From: DAIOSQ01 sp036752465
GTDB taxonomy: Bacteria; Pseudomonadota; Gammaproteobacteria; Legionellales; Legionellaceae
Direction of reading: 5' to 3'
Assembly (NCBI GenBank): GCA_036752465.1
Contig: DAIOSQ010000044.1
Location: forward strand, 1-16,224
Length of the DNA stretch: 16,224 bases
Shown here: in pieces, positions 5,157 to 14,198 of the stretch
Numbering within the stretch: position 1 is the stretch's first letter
Layout: the number at the start of each line of letters is the position of its first letter
Program-made: the position numbers and the translations under genes
The notes under the pieces: generated by a model
Told to the model about the DNA's origin: nothing
What the model saw: the letters and a program-made list of their open reading frames with translations, nothing else
The model's database searches: none

Positions 5157-7973
5157 ATGTCGGAAGTGCTTGATCGGATACAAGATATATCGCATGACAA
5201 TGGCATGGAATTGGCAGCCAATGCGCCAGGGTTACTCAAAACCATCAAACGCAATGGCAAAGTCATGCCTTATGATGAAAATAAAATCAAGATCGCCATC
5301 ACCAAAGCATTTATTGCCGTCGAAGGCAACCATGCAGCTACATCTAATCGCATTCACGAGCAAATTGCCGCGCTTAGCATGCAAGTCACACAAGTTTTTC
5401 GCCGCCGCCTACCAACTGGAGGCACCCTCCACATTGAGGATATTCAAGATCAAGTCGAGCTGGCCCTGATGCGACATGCCCAATACCCGGTGGCCAGAGC
5501 CTATGTGCTATACCGCGAAGAACGTCGTAAAGCACGCGAACCTGTAGCAACACATACAGTGGATGAAGATACCTTACTCATCCTGATGCCAGACGGAACT
5601 TCCGTACCGCTGGACTTGCAACGGATCACGACCATCGTCGCCGAAGCCTGCCGCAATCTACAACACGTGCAGCATGAGCCTATCATCAAAGATGCGCTGC
5701 GTAATCTGTATCAGCAAGCAAAGCTCGAAGATGTGCACAAAGCCTTGATCATGGCGGCACGTGCCTTGGTTGAGACCGAACCAAACTATACGTATGTCAG
5801 TGCACGCTTACTGTTAGACAGCCTGCGCAGCGAAGCTTTACGTAAGCTCAATCTGGCAACCACAGCCACTTTCGACGAAATGACGCAGCTATATCCAAGC
5901 TACTTTCAACAGTATTTGCAACACGGCATTCAACAAGGCATTCTTGACCCGAAACTGGCTGACTTTGATCTCGATGTCCTCAGCAAAGCACTGCTACCCG
6001 AACGTGATATGCAGTTTACCTATTTGAGCCTACAAACCTTGTATGATCGTTATTTTATTCATGACAAAGGCCTGCGCTATGAGTTGCCACAAGCCTTTTT
6101 TATGCGTGTCGCTATGGGGCTTGCGCTGCGTGAGCTACAAAAAGAGGAAAAAGCCATTGAGTTTTATACGCTGTTATCCTCGTTTGATTACATGTCATCA
6201 ACCCCAACCTTATTCAATGCTGGCACACTGCGACCGCAGCTATCCAGCTGTTACCTGACCACCGTACCCGACAATTTAGACGGCATCTACAGTGCCATCA
6301 AAGATAATGCCTTGCTGTCAAAATTCGCCGGCGGTCTTGGTAACGACTGGACACCGGTACGCGCTATGGGCGCGCACATTCAAGGCACCAACGGCAAATC
6401 ACAAGGCGTGGTACCCTTCCTCAATGTCGCCAATGCGACCGCAGTCGCAGTCAACCAAGGTGGCAAACGCAAAGGGGCGGTTTGTGCGTACTTGGAATGT
6501 TGGCACCGCGATGTCGAAGAATTTCTCGAGCTCAGAAAAAATACCGGTGATGACCGACGTCGCACCCACGATATGAATACCGCCTTATGGATCCCTGATT
6601 TATTCATGAAACGCGTTTTTGCTGACGATGAGTGGACTCTCTTCTCACCAGACGAAGTACCTGCACTACACGACAGCTACGGGAAAGCCTTTGAGGTCCT
6701 TTACCAAGCAGCAGAAGCCAACGCCAAACAAGGACTCATTCTGAATAGCAAAACCGTTTCCGCGGTGAAATTATGGCGTAAAATGCTCTCGATGTTGTTT
6801 GAGACCGGCCACCCCTGGTTAACCTTCAAAGATGCTTGTAATATACGCTCTCCGCAACAACATGTCGGCGTCATTCATAGCTCGAATCTATGTACTGAAA
6901 TCACGCTCAATACCTCAGCCGAAGAAATTGCCGTCTGTAATTTAGGCAGCATCAACTTACCCGCACACATCCAAGACGGTGTGCTGAATCAAAAAAAATT
7001 GCAACAAACCATTCAAACCGCGATTCGCATGCTGGATAACGTGATTGATATCAACTACTATTCGGTGCCACAAGCAAGAAATTCTAATTTGAAACACCGA
7101 CCGATTGGCCTCGGTTTGATGGGCTTTCAAGATGCATTGTACGCCCTCAATCTTGACTATACGTCCGCAGCAGCCCTAAGCTTTGCCGACACTTCCATGG
7201 AAATGATCAGCTACTACGCCATAGAAGCCTCCAGTCAGCTGGCCAAAGAACGCGGTTGTTATCCAAGTTACGAAGGCTCTTTGTGGAGCAAAGGAATATT
7301 GCCGATTGACTCTATCAATCTGCTGCAGCAAACCCGTGATCAATACTTAGACCAAGATCGTTCACAAACACTGGATTGGGAAGCGTTGCGCATATTGGTG
7401 CGCACCCAAGGGATGCGCAATTCGAATGTTATGGCCATTGCTCCTACCGCAACCATCTCCAATATTTGTGGCGTATCACAATCCATTGAACCGACCTATC
7501 AAAACCTATATGTCAAATCAAATTTATCCGGGGAATTTACAGTCATTAATCCTTACTTGGTCGCTGATTTGAAAAAACTAAACCTATGGGACGAAGTCAT
7601 GGTGAACGACTTAAAATATTTCAATGGCAGCGTACAACCGATACACCGTATTCCAGACAACCTCAAAAAACGCTATGCCACCGCATTTGAAATAGATGCC
7701 ACGTGGTTGGTTGAGGCTGCTTCAAAAAGACAAAAATGGTTAGATCAAGCACAATCCTTGAATATTTACATGGCGAAACCCTCAGGTAAAAAACTCGACG
7801 AGTTATATCGCTTGGCGTGGATTCGCGGCCTGAAAACCACATACTATCTGCGCAGCTTAGGTGCGACCAACGCAGAAAAATCAACCATCAGTGACAGCGC
7901 GCTCAATGCTGTCAAACTAGAAGAACCGAAGGCATGCTCAATCCTTGACCCCGACTGCGAAGCATGCCAATAA
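5157..7973 (+). CDS. nrdA: Ribonucleoside-diphosphate reductase, alpha (large) subunit, class Ia
   Basis: Encodes 938 residues, well above E. coli NrdA (761), because there are two N-terminal ATP-cone regions. The first (about 28-118) keeps the nucleotide-binding K-R-N-G at 31-34. The second (about 138-226) has M-P-D-G at 144-147 in the matching place, so it has probably lost binding, as in Pseudomonas aeruginosa NrdA. The catalytic core holds the redox cysteines C365 and C594, the radical-site motif N577-L-C579-T-E581, and a Y-Y pair in T-T-Y-Y-L-R-S-L-G near the C-terminus. The tail ends D-C-E-A-C-Q, with C934 and C937 as the likely shuttle thiols passing electrons from thioredoxin or glutaredoxin. 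The enzyme reduces NDPs to dNDPs in the cytoplasm with NrdB. ATG 5157 follows GGAGG (5148-5152). DnaA and NrdR sites lie upstream; nrdB follows after 69 bases. Confidence 0.97.
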   Translation: MSEVLDRIQDISHDNGMELAANAPGLLKTIKRNGKVMPYDENKIKIAITKAFIAVEGNHAATSNRIHEQIAALSMQVTQVFRRRLPTGGTLHIEDIQDQVELALMRHAQYPVARAYVLYREERRKAREPVATHTVDEDTLLILMPDGTSVPLDLQRITTIVAEACRNLQHVQHEPIIKDALRNLYQQAKLEDVHKALIMAARALVETEPNYTYVSARLLLDSLRSEALRKLNLATTATFDEMTQLYPSYFQQYLQHGIQQGILDPKLADFDLDVLSKALLPERDMQFTYLSLQTLYDRYFIHDKGLRYELPQAFFMRVAMGLALRELQKEEKAIEFYTLLSSFDYMSSTPTLFNAGTLRPQLSSCYLTTVPDNLDGIYSAIKDNALLSKFAGGLGNDWTPVRAMGAHIQGTNGKSQGVVPFLNVANATAVAVNQGGKRKGAVCAYLECWHRDVEEFLELRKNTGDDRRRTHDMNTALWIPDLFMKRVFADDEWTLFSPDEVPALHDSYGKAFEVLYQAAEANAKQGLILNSKTVSAVKLWRKMLSMLFETGHPWLTFKDACNIRSPQQHVGVIHSSNLCTEITLNTSAEEIAVCNLGSINLPAHIQDGVLNQKKLQQTIQTAIRMLDNVIDINYYSVPQARNSNLKHRPIGLGLMGFQDALYALNLDYTSAAALSFADTSMEMISYYAIEASSQLAKERGCYPSYEGSLWSKGILPIDSINLLQQTRDQYLDQDRSQTLDWEALRILVRTQGMRNSNVMAIAPTATISNICGVSQSIEPTYQNLYVKSNLSGEFTVINPYLVADLKKLNLWDEVMVNDLKYFNGSVQPIHRIPDNLKKRYATAFEIDATWLVEAASKRQKWLDQAQSLNIYMAKPSGKKLDELYRLAWIRGLKTTYYLRSLGATNAEKSTISDSALNAVKLEEPKACSILDPDCEACQ

Positions 7974-7988
7974 CCTAACGACGTATCG

Positions 7989-8025
7989 TGGGTAAGCCCG
8001 CCTTGATATGGGCGCGCCTTACCCA
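7989..8025 (+). other. Strong stem-loop between nrdA and nrdB
   Basis: TGGGTAAG (7989-7996) pairs perfectly with CTTACCCA (8018-8025). Inside, CGCC (7999-8002) pairs with GGCG (8011-8014), leaving a small internal loop and a short AT-rich apical loop. No T-run follows, so it is unlikely to be an efficient terminator. It ends just before the nrdB ribosome binding site (GGAG at 8032-8035). It may set the nrdA:nrdB ratio through mRNA processing or 3' protection, or be one copy of a dispersed palindromic repeat. Confidence 0.65.
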
Positions 8026-8042
8026 ATAACTGGAGAATCAAT

Positions 8043-9149
8043 ATGTCTGCTATACAATTGCCTGAACTGCACGCATCCCCTGCAAACATTGGTGCCACCG
8101 GGCTTGAATTGCTCGAAATGGGTGCGGCACGCATTCAAGTTGATGATAAAAAAATTATCAATTGCCGAGCGGATTTAAACCAACTGGTCCCGTTCAAATA
8201 TAGCTGGGCTTGGGAAAAGTACTTGGCTGGCTGTGCCAACCACTGGATGCCAAATGAAGTCAACATGAGCGCTGATGTCGCACTCTGGCAAGACCCACAA
8301 GGATTAACTGCTGATGAACGCTTAATCATCAAACGCAATCTCGGTTTCTTTTCCACCGCTGATTCCTTAGTTGCTAATAATTTAGTGCTCGCCGTGTACC
8401 GCCACATCACCAATCCTGAATGCCGCCAATATTTATTGCGTCAAGCATTTGAAGAAGCCTTGCACACGCATGCCTATCAATATATCGTCGAAAGCCTGGG
8501 ACTAGATTCAGCTGAAGTGTTTAATATGTATCGAGAAGTGCCTTCGGTTTCCACAAAAGCAACTTGGGCATTGCCATTCACCCAGAGCCTAGGCGATCCG
8601 CAATTCCATACAGGCACCCCAACCGCTGATCAACGCCTCTTACGTGACTTAATCGCCTTTTATGTGGTATTCGAAGGTATTTTCTTCTACGTTGGCTTTA
8701 CACAGATATTATCCATGGGTAGACGTAACAAGATGGTGGGTACTTCCGAGCAATTTCAATATATCCTCCGTGATGAATCCATGCACATGAATTTTGGTAT
8801 CGACGTTATCAATCAAATCAAAATTGAAAATCCTCACCTTTGGACCACTGAATTCAAGCAAGATATCATCAAACTCATTAAAGATGGGGTCGAACTGGAA
8901 TACGCCTATGCCAGAGACACCATGCCGCATGGAATTTTAGGCATGAACGCCACTATGTTTGAGGAGTATTTACATTTCATTGCCAATCGCCGCTTGGCAC
9001 AAATCGGCCTGGGTGAACAATACCCAGGTGCTGAAAATCCATTCCCCTGGATGAGTGAAATGTTAGATCTCAAAAAAGAAAAAAACTTTTTTGAAACCCG
9101 CGTGATTGAATATCAAGCGGGGGGCACTTTAAGTTGGGAGGATGAATAA
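8043..9149 (+). CDS. nrdB: Ribonucleoside-diphosphate reductase, beta (small) subunit, class Ia
   Basis: Encodes 368 residues of the R2 ferritin-like family. The diiron ligands can be picked out: D107 (S-T-A-D-S), E138 and H141 (E-A-L-H), E211 (V-F-E-G), and E245 with H248 (D-E-S-M-H). The radical tyrosine is Y145, in the E-x-x-H-x-x-x-Y arrangement that matches E. coli E115/H118/Y122. The C-terminal tail, which docks on NrdA, ends G-G-T-L-S-W-E-D-E. The protein resembles the Pseudomonas type of NrdB (long, with [12 protein letters not shown] near 49-60) more than E. coli's, consistent with the two-cone NrdA. ATG 8043 follows GGAG (8032-8035). It is cotranscribed with nrdA and converges on lysS with one base between the stop codons. 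Confidence 0.97.
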   Translation: MSAIQLPELHASPANIGATGLELLEMGAARIQVDDKKIINCRADLNQLVPFKYSWAWEKYLAGCANHWMPNEVNMSADVALWQDPQGLTADERLIIKRNLGFFSTADSLVANNLVLAVYRHITNPECRQYLLRQAFEEALHTHAYQYIVESLGLDSAEVFNMYREVPSVSTKATWALPFTQSLGDPQFHTGTPTADQRLLRDLIAFYVVFEGIFFYVGFTQILSMGRRNKMVGTSEQFQYILRDESMHMNFGIDVINQIKIENPHLWTTEFKQDIIKLIKDGVELEYAYARDTMPHGILGMNATMFEEYLHFIANRRLAQIGLGEQYPGAENPFPWMSEMLDLKKEKNFFETRVIEYQAGGTLSWEDE

Positions 9150-9150
9150 A

Positions 9151-10638
9151 TTATTCACGCCGCAACTGCGGAAATAAAATCACATCCCGTATCGAGGGGG
9201 CATTGGTCAACAGCATCACTAGGCGATCTATGCCTATGCCCTCGCCTGCAGTAGGTGGCATGCCATATTCTAGAGCTTCAATATAATCACTATCAAAGTG
9301 CATGGCTTCCATATCACCCGCATCTTTTTCTGTAACCTGAGCATGGAAGCGTTGCGCTTGGTCTTCCGCGTCATTAAGCTCTGAAAAACCATTGGCTATT
9401 TCTCGGCCGGCAATAAATAACTCGAAACGATCGGTGATCAGTGGGTTGTGCTGATTTCTGCGTGCCAATGGCGAAACTTCCGTCGGATATTCGGTAATAA
9501 AAGTTGGTTGGATCAACTGCTGTTCGATGGTTTCTTCAAACAATATCATCTGCAATTTACCAAGCCCATCTGATGTTTTATAACTCAATTTAAGGTGATC
9601 AAGCATCTTCCGAAGTTCAGTCAAATTATCTAAAGATTCCATAGTCATAGCAGGATGATGGTGGACAATGGCTTCACGAATACTCATCCTGGTAAATTCT
9701 TTATTAAAATCAAGCTGATGCCCCTGATACTCCAACTGTCGTTGCCCCACAACTTCATCACATAAATAATGCAACAGCTGTTCAGTCAAGTTCATCAAAT
9801 CTTGGTAATCGGCGTAGGCTTGATAGAATTCCATCATGGTAAACTCAGGGTTGTGCCGCGTCGACATCCCTTCATTGCGGAAATTACGGTTGATTTCGTA
9901 GACTTTTTCAAACCCACCGACAACCAAACGTTTGAGATATAACTCAGGCGCAACGCGCAGATAGAGTTGCATATCAAGGGTATTGTGATGGGTAACAAAA
10001 GGTCGCGCCACAGCACCACCCGGGATGGGATGCATCATCGGCGTTTCCACTTCGAGAAATTGCTGGCGCTCCATAAAGCGTCTTAAGGCTTGTATCAACT
10101 GTGAGCGACAGACAAACACCCGCCGACTGTCTTCATTGGCTATTAAATCAACATAACGTTTGCGATAACGGAGTTCTTGATCAGCTAAACCATGAAATTT
10201 ATCCGGCAATGGGCGCAATGACTTAGTCAGCAAAACCAGCTCACTGGCATGCACGGTCATTTCACCGCTATTGGTGATAAACAACTCCCCACTGACCCCG
10301 ATAATATCACCAAGATCCCAATGCTTGAACTGCTCATAATATTCAGGAACATCATTTTGTCGCAGGTAAACTTGTATGCGACCGGACACATCTTGAATGT
10401 GCAAAAAACTCGCCTTGCCCATGACACGCCGCAGCACGATGCGCCCAGCCAAGTTCACTTTAATCTGCTGTTGTGCCAATTCTTCTTTGCTCATCGTCGC
10501 GTATTGTTGCAACAAATCCTGTGCTAAATGCTGTTTGCGAAAATCATTAGGGAAATTAAACCCTTGCTGTCGCAACGCAGCTAACTTTTGCTGGCGAACG
10601 TAATATACTTCACTTTCATCTAAGATTTCTTCTGTCAT
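9151..10638 (-). CDS. lysS: Lysyl-tRNA synthetase, class II
   Basis: Encodes 495 residues, the normal length for class II LysRS, which charges tRNA-Lys with lysine. An N-terminal anticodon-binding OB fold spans about 62-140. The catalytic domain shows motif 1 around F-L-E-V-E-T-P (194-200), motif 2 as [12 protein letters not shown] (246-257), and motif 3 as G-E-G-I-G-I-D-R-L (465-473) followed by R-D-V-I-L-F-P near the end. The ATG at 10638 is two bases past the prfB stop, with only a weak GGGA-like sequence upstream, so translation is probably coupled to prfB. The prfB-lysS operon is the same as in E. coli. The 3' end abuts nrdB tail to tail with no visible terminator. Confidence 0.97.
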   Translation of the reverse strand: MTEEILDESEVYYVRQQKLAALRQQGFNFPNDFRKQHLAQDLLQQYATMSKEELAQQQIKVNLAGRIVLRRVMGKASFLHIQDVSGRIQVYLRQNDVPEYYEQFKHWDLGDIIGVSGELFITNSGEMTVHASELVLLTKSLRPLPDKFHGLADQELRYRKRYVDLIANEDSRRVFVCRSQLIQALRRFMERQQFLEVETPMMHPIPGGAVARPFVTHHNTLDMQLYLRVAPELYLKRLVVGGFEKVYEINRNFRNEGMSTRHNPEFTMMEFYQAYADYQDLMNLTEQLLHYLCDEVVGQRQLEYQGHQLDFNKEFTRMSIREAIVHHHPAMTMESLDNLTELRKMLDHLKLSYKTSDGLGKLQMILFEETIEQQLIQPTFITEYPTEVSPLARRNQHNPLITDRFELFIAGREIANGFSELNDAEDQAQRFHAQVTEKDAGDMEAMHFDSDYIEALEYGMPPTAGEGIGIDRLVMLLTNAPSIRDVILFPQLRRE

Positions 10639-10640
10639 GT

Positions 10641-11742
10641 TTATTCGATTCCCATTTTGAGACTTTCAATGATAAATTGGTCGAGATCGCCATCTAGAAC
10701 GGCTTGCGTATTGCCAGTTTCTACGCCAGTGCGCAAGTCTTTAATCCGTGATTGATCTAATACATAAGAGCGTATTTGCGAGCCCCAACCAATATCTGAT
10801 TTACTCGCTTCCAGCGCTTGTTGTTCAACTGTTTTCTTTTGTATTTCCAGTTCGTACAGTTTCGCACGCAATTGCTTCATGGCCTGATCTTTATTTTTAT
10901 GTTGACTACGGTCGGTTTGACACTGCACCACCGTATTTGTCGGCACATGCGTAATGCGCACAGCTGAGTCCGTACGATTAACATGCTGACCACCTGCACC
11001 TGAGGCTCGGTAGGTATCAATGCGCAAATCGGCAGGATTGATCGCAATCTCGATATCATCATCAACTTCGGCTGAAACAAATACCGAAGCAAACGAAGTA
11101 TGGCGCCGATTGCCGGAATCAAAAGGTGATTTCCGCACCAAGCGATGCACTCCTGTTTCGGTACGCAACCAACCGTACGCATAGTCACCGGCAAAATAAA
11201 TAGTCGCGCTCTTTATCCCGGCTACCTCACCCGCCGAACACTCGACCAGTTGGGTATCGAACCCATGTTGTTCACCCCAGCGCAAATACATACGCAACAA
11301 CATCTCTGCCCAATCTTGTGCTTCTGTACCACCTGAACCGGCCTGAATATCAAGATAGGCATGGTTTTTATCCATTTTTCCGGAAAACATCCGTTGAAAT
11401 TCGAGTGTTGCCACCACTTGCTCGATAGCAGCGACATCTTTTGCCAAAGCATGAATAGCGGCATCATCATTTTCTTCACGTGCCATACTGAATAAATCGC
11501 CACTGTCGCTGAGGCTTTCTGACAAACGTGCCAAGGTAAAAACGACATGCTCTAGCATAACCCGCTCTTTGCCTAAAGCTTGCGCCCTTTGTGGCTGTTG
11601 CCATATGTTAGCAGACTCGAGTTCACGCACGACCTCTTCGAGACGCTCACGTTTAACATCAAAGTCAAAGGTACCCCCGAAGCGCTTGCAGACGACTATC
11701 TAGCGCTTGTAATTGTGCTTGTATGTGATTAACTTCTAACAT
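10641..11742 (-). CDS. prfB: Peptide chain release factor 2, made by programmed +1 frameshift
   Basis: RF2 recognises UAA and UGA and releases the finished peptide. The gene is split into two frames: codons 1-25 from ATG 11742, then TGA at codon 26 (11665-11667), with the remainder in the +1 frame from GAC at 11666 to TAA at 10641-10643. Skipping the T at 11667 gives 366 residues, against 365 in E. coli. The stop-recognition tripeptide S-P-F falls at 205-207 and the catalytic G-G-Q at 250-252, the same numbers as in E. coli. Residue 246 is Ala, the common state, rather than the Thr of E. coli K-12. The ribosome binding site is AAGGGA just upstream of ATG 11742. The short first frame should not be annotated as a separate gene or as a pseudogene. 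lysS follows after two bases. Confidence 0.96.
11664..11679 (-). promoter_or_regulatory. prfB programmed +1 frameshift site
   Basis: On the minus strand the site reads CGG GGG TAC CTT TGA C. It matches the canonical E. coli AGG GGG TAT CTT TGA C: an internal Shine-Dalgarno run of G, a three-base spacer, the slippery CTT and a poorly terminating TGA followed by C. Low RF2 makes ribosomes slip to GAC, giving autoregulation. The A of the usual AGGGGG is C here, and TAC replaces TAT. Confidence 0.95.
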
Positions 11743-11763
11743 GGTTTCCCTTGAAAAATGCAG

Positions 11764-11807
11764 CTATTCAACACAATTCTGCACACTTCAGGCAACGGGC
11801 TGAATAG
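11764..11807 (-). other. Inverted repeats in the prfB leader
   Basis: CTATTCA (11764-11770) and TGAATAG (11801-11807) are perfect 7-base complements around a 30-base loop. A second stem, TTCAG (11787-11791) with CTGAA (11800-11804), shares the 11801-11804 bases, so the two cannot form together. Both lie in the presumed transcribed leader of prfB. Stems this short can arise by chance. Confidence 0.3.
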
Positions 11808-11837
11808 TTACGAAAAAATCAACTAAATACTGAGGCC

Positions 11838-11866
11838 AGTATATACCGCAGCTGCTATTTAAGCAA
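11838..11866 (-). promoter_or_regulatory. Probable sigma-70 promoter of prfB-lysS
   Basis: Read on the minus strand, TTGCTT (11861-11866) is followed after exactly 17 bases by TATACT (11838-11843), five of six matches to the -10 consensus. The start would be near 11831, giving a leader of about 90 bases before ATG 11742. This makes prfB-lysS at least partly independent of the fliA cluster upstream. Confidence 0.6.
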
Positions 11867-11929
11867 AACTCACCATAACAGGGACGTGCGCAGAAGTCTC
11901 TTATGCAAAGCCGCAGAACATAGCAACGC

Positions 11930-12646
11930 TTAATCTATCATGCGCGCTCTCACACGACTGATAGCTTGCGTTAAAATTTGTGACACGCGGGATTCGGTGA
12001 CCTCGAGGATTTCGCCGATTTCTTTTAAATTCAAATCATGTTCATAATACAGTGACAACGCCAAACGCTCTTTTTTTGGCAACCCGCCAATGGTTTGGCT
12101 TAAGCGCACTTTCATATCCAAGAACAAAGCCTGCGTGTGCGGCTCGTTGTTAGGCAAATGATTTTCTGACGTAAGCTGATCATCTGTCACCCCTACATCG
12201 TCAAACCCATATAAATGTGCACCATTGGCATCATTCAAGATGTCATGGTACTCATCCAAGCTCACCTCAAGTACCGCAGCAACTTCATGATCCTTGGCAT
12301 CACGGCCGGTGCGATTTTCAACTTGTTTGATGGCTTGCGAAATAACCCTGGCATTGCGATATACCGAACGCGGGACCCAATCATTGCGCCGCACTTCATC
12401 CAACATATACCCGCGAATCCGTATGCCTGCATACGTCTCGAAGGAAGCACCCTTAGAAGCATCGTAGTGCCTCACCGCCTCTAGCAACCCAAGCATACCA
12501 GATTGCATCAGATCATCGAGCAAAATAGTTTTAGGTAGTCTCGCCAACAAATGTAAGGCGATGCGCTTTACCAAAGTAGCATGGGTTTTAACCAATGCTT
12601 CTTGGGTTGTTTGCTTAATTTTTTCATGTGCCGTCCCTGCATCCAC
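11930..12646 (-). CDS. fliA: Sigma-28 family RNA polymerase sigma factor (FliA type)
   Basis: Encodes 238 residues, the usual size of FliA/SigD. Region 2 is clear: L-L-D-D-L-M-Q-S-G-M-L-G-L-L-E-A (42-57), the Y-D-A-S-K-G-A-S-F-E-T-Y-A motif, then R-I-R-G-Y-M-L-D-E-V-R-R-N-D-W-V-P-R-S, which is diagnostic of the sigma-28 group. Region 4 ends in a helix-turn-helix (L-N-L-K-E-I-G-E-I-L-E-V-T-E-S-R-V-S-Q-I-L). Sigma-28 normally drives late flagellar and motility genes and is held by FlgM. The start is GTG at 12646 with a strong AAGGAG (12654-12659) located in the pyrD 3' end; only three bases separate the pyrD stop from the GTG. No flagellar, chemotaxis or flgM gene is nearby, so its target regulon is unknown. 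Confidence 0.92.
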   Translation of the reverse strand: MDAGTAHEKIKQTTQEALVKTHATLVKRIALHLLARLPKTILLDDLMQSGMLGLLEAVRHYDASKGASFETYAGIRIRGYMLDEVRRNDWVPRSVYRNARVISQAIKQVENRTGRDAKDHEVAAVLEVSLDEYHDILNDANGAHLYGFDDVGVTDDQLTSENHLPNNEPHTQALFLDMKVRLSQTIGGLPKKERLALSLYYEHDLNLKEIGEILEVTESRVSQILTQAISRVRARMID

Positions 12647-12649
12647 AAC

Positions 12650-13648
12650 TCACTCCTTGTTGTTCACCTGCGACAATCTACGGATTAAATCAGGGCCCTG
12701 ATAAATTAATCCACTATAAACCTGTATCAATTTGGCCCCCGCTGTTAGTTTTTCTGTTGCACTGTCTATATTGTCAATACCACCTACGCCAATCAGCGTG
12801 ACATCATGACCCACAACCGTCTTGAGAATGCGCAAACACTCCGTGGCTCTGGATAACAAAGGTCTACCACTGAGACCACCTGTTTCACCACCATGGCGAA
12901 GCTTACTAACATCAGCCGGACGCTGACTGGTGGTATTGGTGGCGATGATGCCATCGATACCTAACGCAACAATCACGTCGGCCATGCGTTTTAAGGTATC
13001 ATCCGTTTCATCGGGAGAAATTTTAACCACCAACGGCACATACCGTTGATATGTATCCGCCAAATGCAGCTGCTCTTCACGTAGGTGACTGATTAAGTCG
13101 CGAAAATATTCTGGATGTTGTAATGCCCGCAGATCTGGGGTATTGGGCGAAGAAATGTTGATGGTGACATAAGATGCATGCGGATAAACCTGCTGCATGC
13201 AATACGCATAGTCATGCATCGCCAGAGACAGGGGTGTATCCTTATTTTTACCAATATTAATCCCTAAAATGCCATGATAGTTTGCTTGTTGCACGTTGGC
13301 TATTAATTGGTGCACACCATCATTATTAAAGCCCATGCGATTAATAATGGCATGCCTTTGCGGCACACGAAATAACCTTGGTTTAGGGTTGCCCGGTTGC
13401 GCTTTGGGAGTCACGGTCCCCACCTCAATAAAACCAAACCCCAATTTTGCTAAGGCAGCTAAATGCGCGCCATTTTTATCAAAACCGGCAGCCAAACCGA
13501 CAACATTGGGAAAGGTCAAACCCATTGCCCTCACCGGCTCTGCAACTTGTTGTTTGTAGACGGGCATCAGCTTCAATAGCACCAATGCAAGGGTATGTGC
13601 CCGCTCGGCATCCAGACAAAACAACAACGGCCGAATCCATGCATACAT
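12650..13648 (-). CDS. pyrD: Dihydroorotate dehydrogenase (quinone), class 2
   Basis: Oxidises dihydroorotate to orotate in pyrimidine synthesis, using FMN and passing electrons to the membrane quinone pool. It is 332 residues long from ATG 13648. The N-terminal [10 protein letters not shown] with D-A-E-R-A-H is the amphipathic membrane-binding extension of class 2 enzymes. Further landmarks are [10 protein letters not shown] (51-60), [10 protein letters not shown] (72-81), the catalytic serine region N-I-S-S-P-N-T-P (164-171), V-V-K-I-S-P-D (207-213), A-T-N-T-T (236-240) and G-V-G-G-I (287-291). I rejected an in-frame ATG at 13765 because it overlaps the upstream gene and adds an Arg-rich, non-family segment. 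AGAGG precedes ATG 13648 at good spacing. It sits 10 bases after a methyltransferase-like gene and 3 bases before fliA. Confidence 0.95.
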   Translation of the reverse strand: MYAWIRPLLFCLDAERAHTLALVLLKLMPVYKQQVAEPVRAMGLTFPNVVGLAAGFDKNGAHLAALAKLGFGFIEVGTVTPKAQPGNPKPRLFRVPQRHAIINRMGFNNDGVHQLIANVQQANYHGILGINIGKNKDTPLSLAMHDYAYCMQQVYPHASYVTINISSPNTPDLRALQHPEYFRDLISHLREEQLHLADTYQRYVPLVVKISPDETDDTLKRMADVIVALGIDGIIATNTTSQRPADVSKLRHGGETGGLSGRPLLSRATECLRILKTVVGHDVTLIGVGGIDNIDSATEKLTAGAKLIQVYSGLIYQGPDLIRRLSQVNNKE

Positions 13649-13658
13649 CTGCAACCTC

Positions 13659-14156
13659 TCAATCCACCTGTTTTTTGCCTGGAACAGTACACAATTGTGG
13701 CCAAACACGCAACATAGCATCCGCCGTTGCCGCCGTCTTATGCGCAACTTCGCGCAGTTCAGCACCGTAGTGTAGGCGCTGTAGTTGCAACAACACCGGA
13801 CCTAATAATACCGATGGTTTATCATGCCCATTCTGCAACGGAAAGATCCGCACTTCCTTAGCTACTCTAGCCAACTCTTGAATGATATACAGGTGGATAT
13901 CCAAATCTTCAAGACAATCATGAAACAGATAATAACCACTAATCGCAATGTCAAACACAAAATCAGCAAATGGCAAACGTTCGTTGAGTTGTAGCAACCG
14001 CGGCTCGTAGATCGTGATGTGCGGAAATTCTTGCGGCAATAGTTGAGCTTCATATGAGAATTCTAAAATTTTTTTAGATTTGTCTTGGTCGCTCAAACAA
14101 AAAAGTTGCGCAAAAGATGAGACATCTTCTGTGCTGAGTGACACTCCAGTCATCAT
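13659..14156 (-). CDS. Short class I SAM-dependent methyltransferase-like protein
   Basis: Encodes 165 residues. The middle, [18 protein letters not shown] followed by an [14 protein letters not shown] segment, resembles the C-terminal half of a widespread group of uncharacterised class I methyltransferases, from motif IV through the following helix and strand. The usual glycine-rich SAM-binding motif I is not evident; the N-terminal part (K-I-L-E-F-S-Y-E) shows only a vestige of that strand. Relatives I recall are longer, so this may be a reduced or domain-only form that may not bind SAM. It does not look like a decaying gene: ATG 14156 has an excellent AAGGAG six bases upstream and the frame is open throughout. 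It is the first gene of a close-packed run with pyrD and fliA. Function unknown. Confidence 0.55.
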   Translation of the reverse strand: MMTGVSLSTEDVSSFAQLFCLSDQDKSKKILEFSYEAQLLPQEFPHITIYEPRLLQLNERLPFADFVFDIAISGYYLFHDCLEDLDIHLYIIQELARVAKEVRIFPLQNGHDKPSVLLGPVLLQLQRLHYGAELREVAHKTAATADAMLRVWPQLCTVPGKKQVD

Positions 14157-14198
14157 ACATTACTCCTTAGCAAGCCATGTGAATATCAGGTCCGTTAA

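Noticed and set aside
8011..8018. GGCGCGCC palindrome as a protein-binding or restriction-related signal
   Set aside because: It is part of the larger nrdA-nrdB stem-loop and is an isolated occurrence; nothing points to a separate role.
11631..11742. prfB read as a pseudogene or two genes because of the in-frame TGA
   Set aside because: The TGA sits in the canonical programmed frameshift site, and skipping one base restores a protein whose key residues match E. coli numbering.
11867..11929. A terminator after fliA
   Set aside because: No stem followed by a T-run could be found; read-through toward prfB remains possible.
13649..13765. Extended N-terminus of pyrD from ATG 13765
   Set aside because: The added segment is Arg/Cys-rich and unlike class 2 PyrD, overlaps the methyltransferase-like gene, and a good ribosome binding site precedes ATG 13648.
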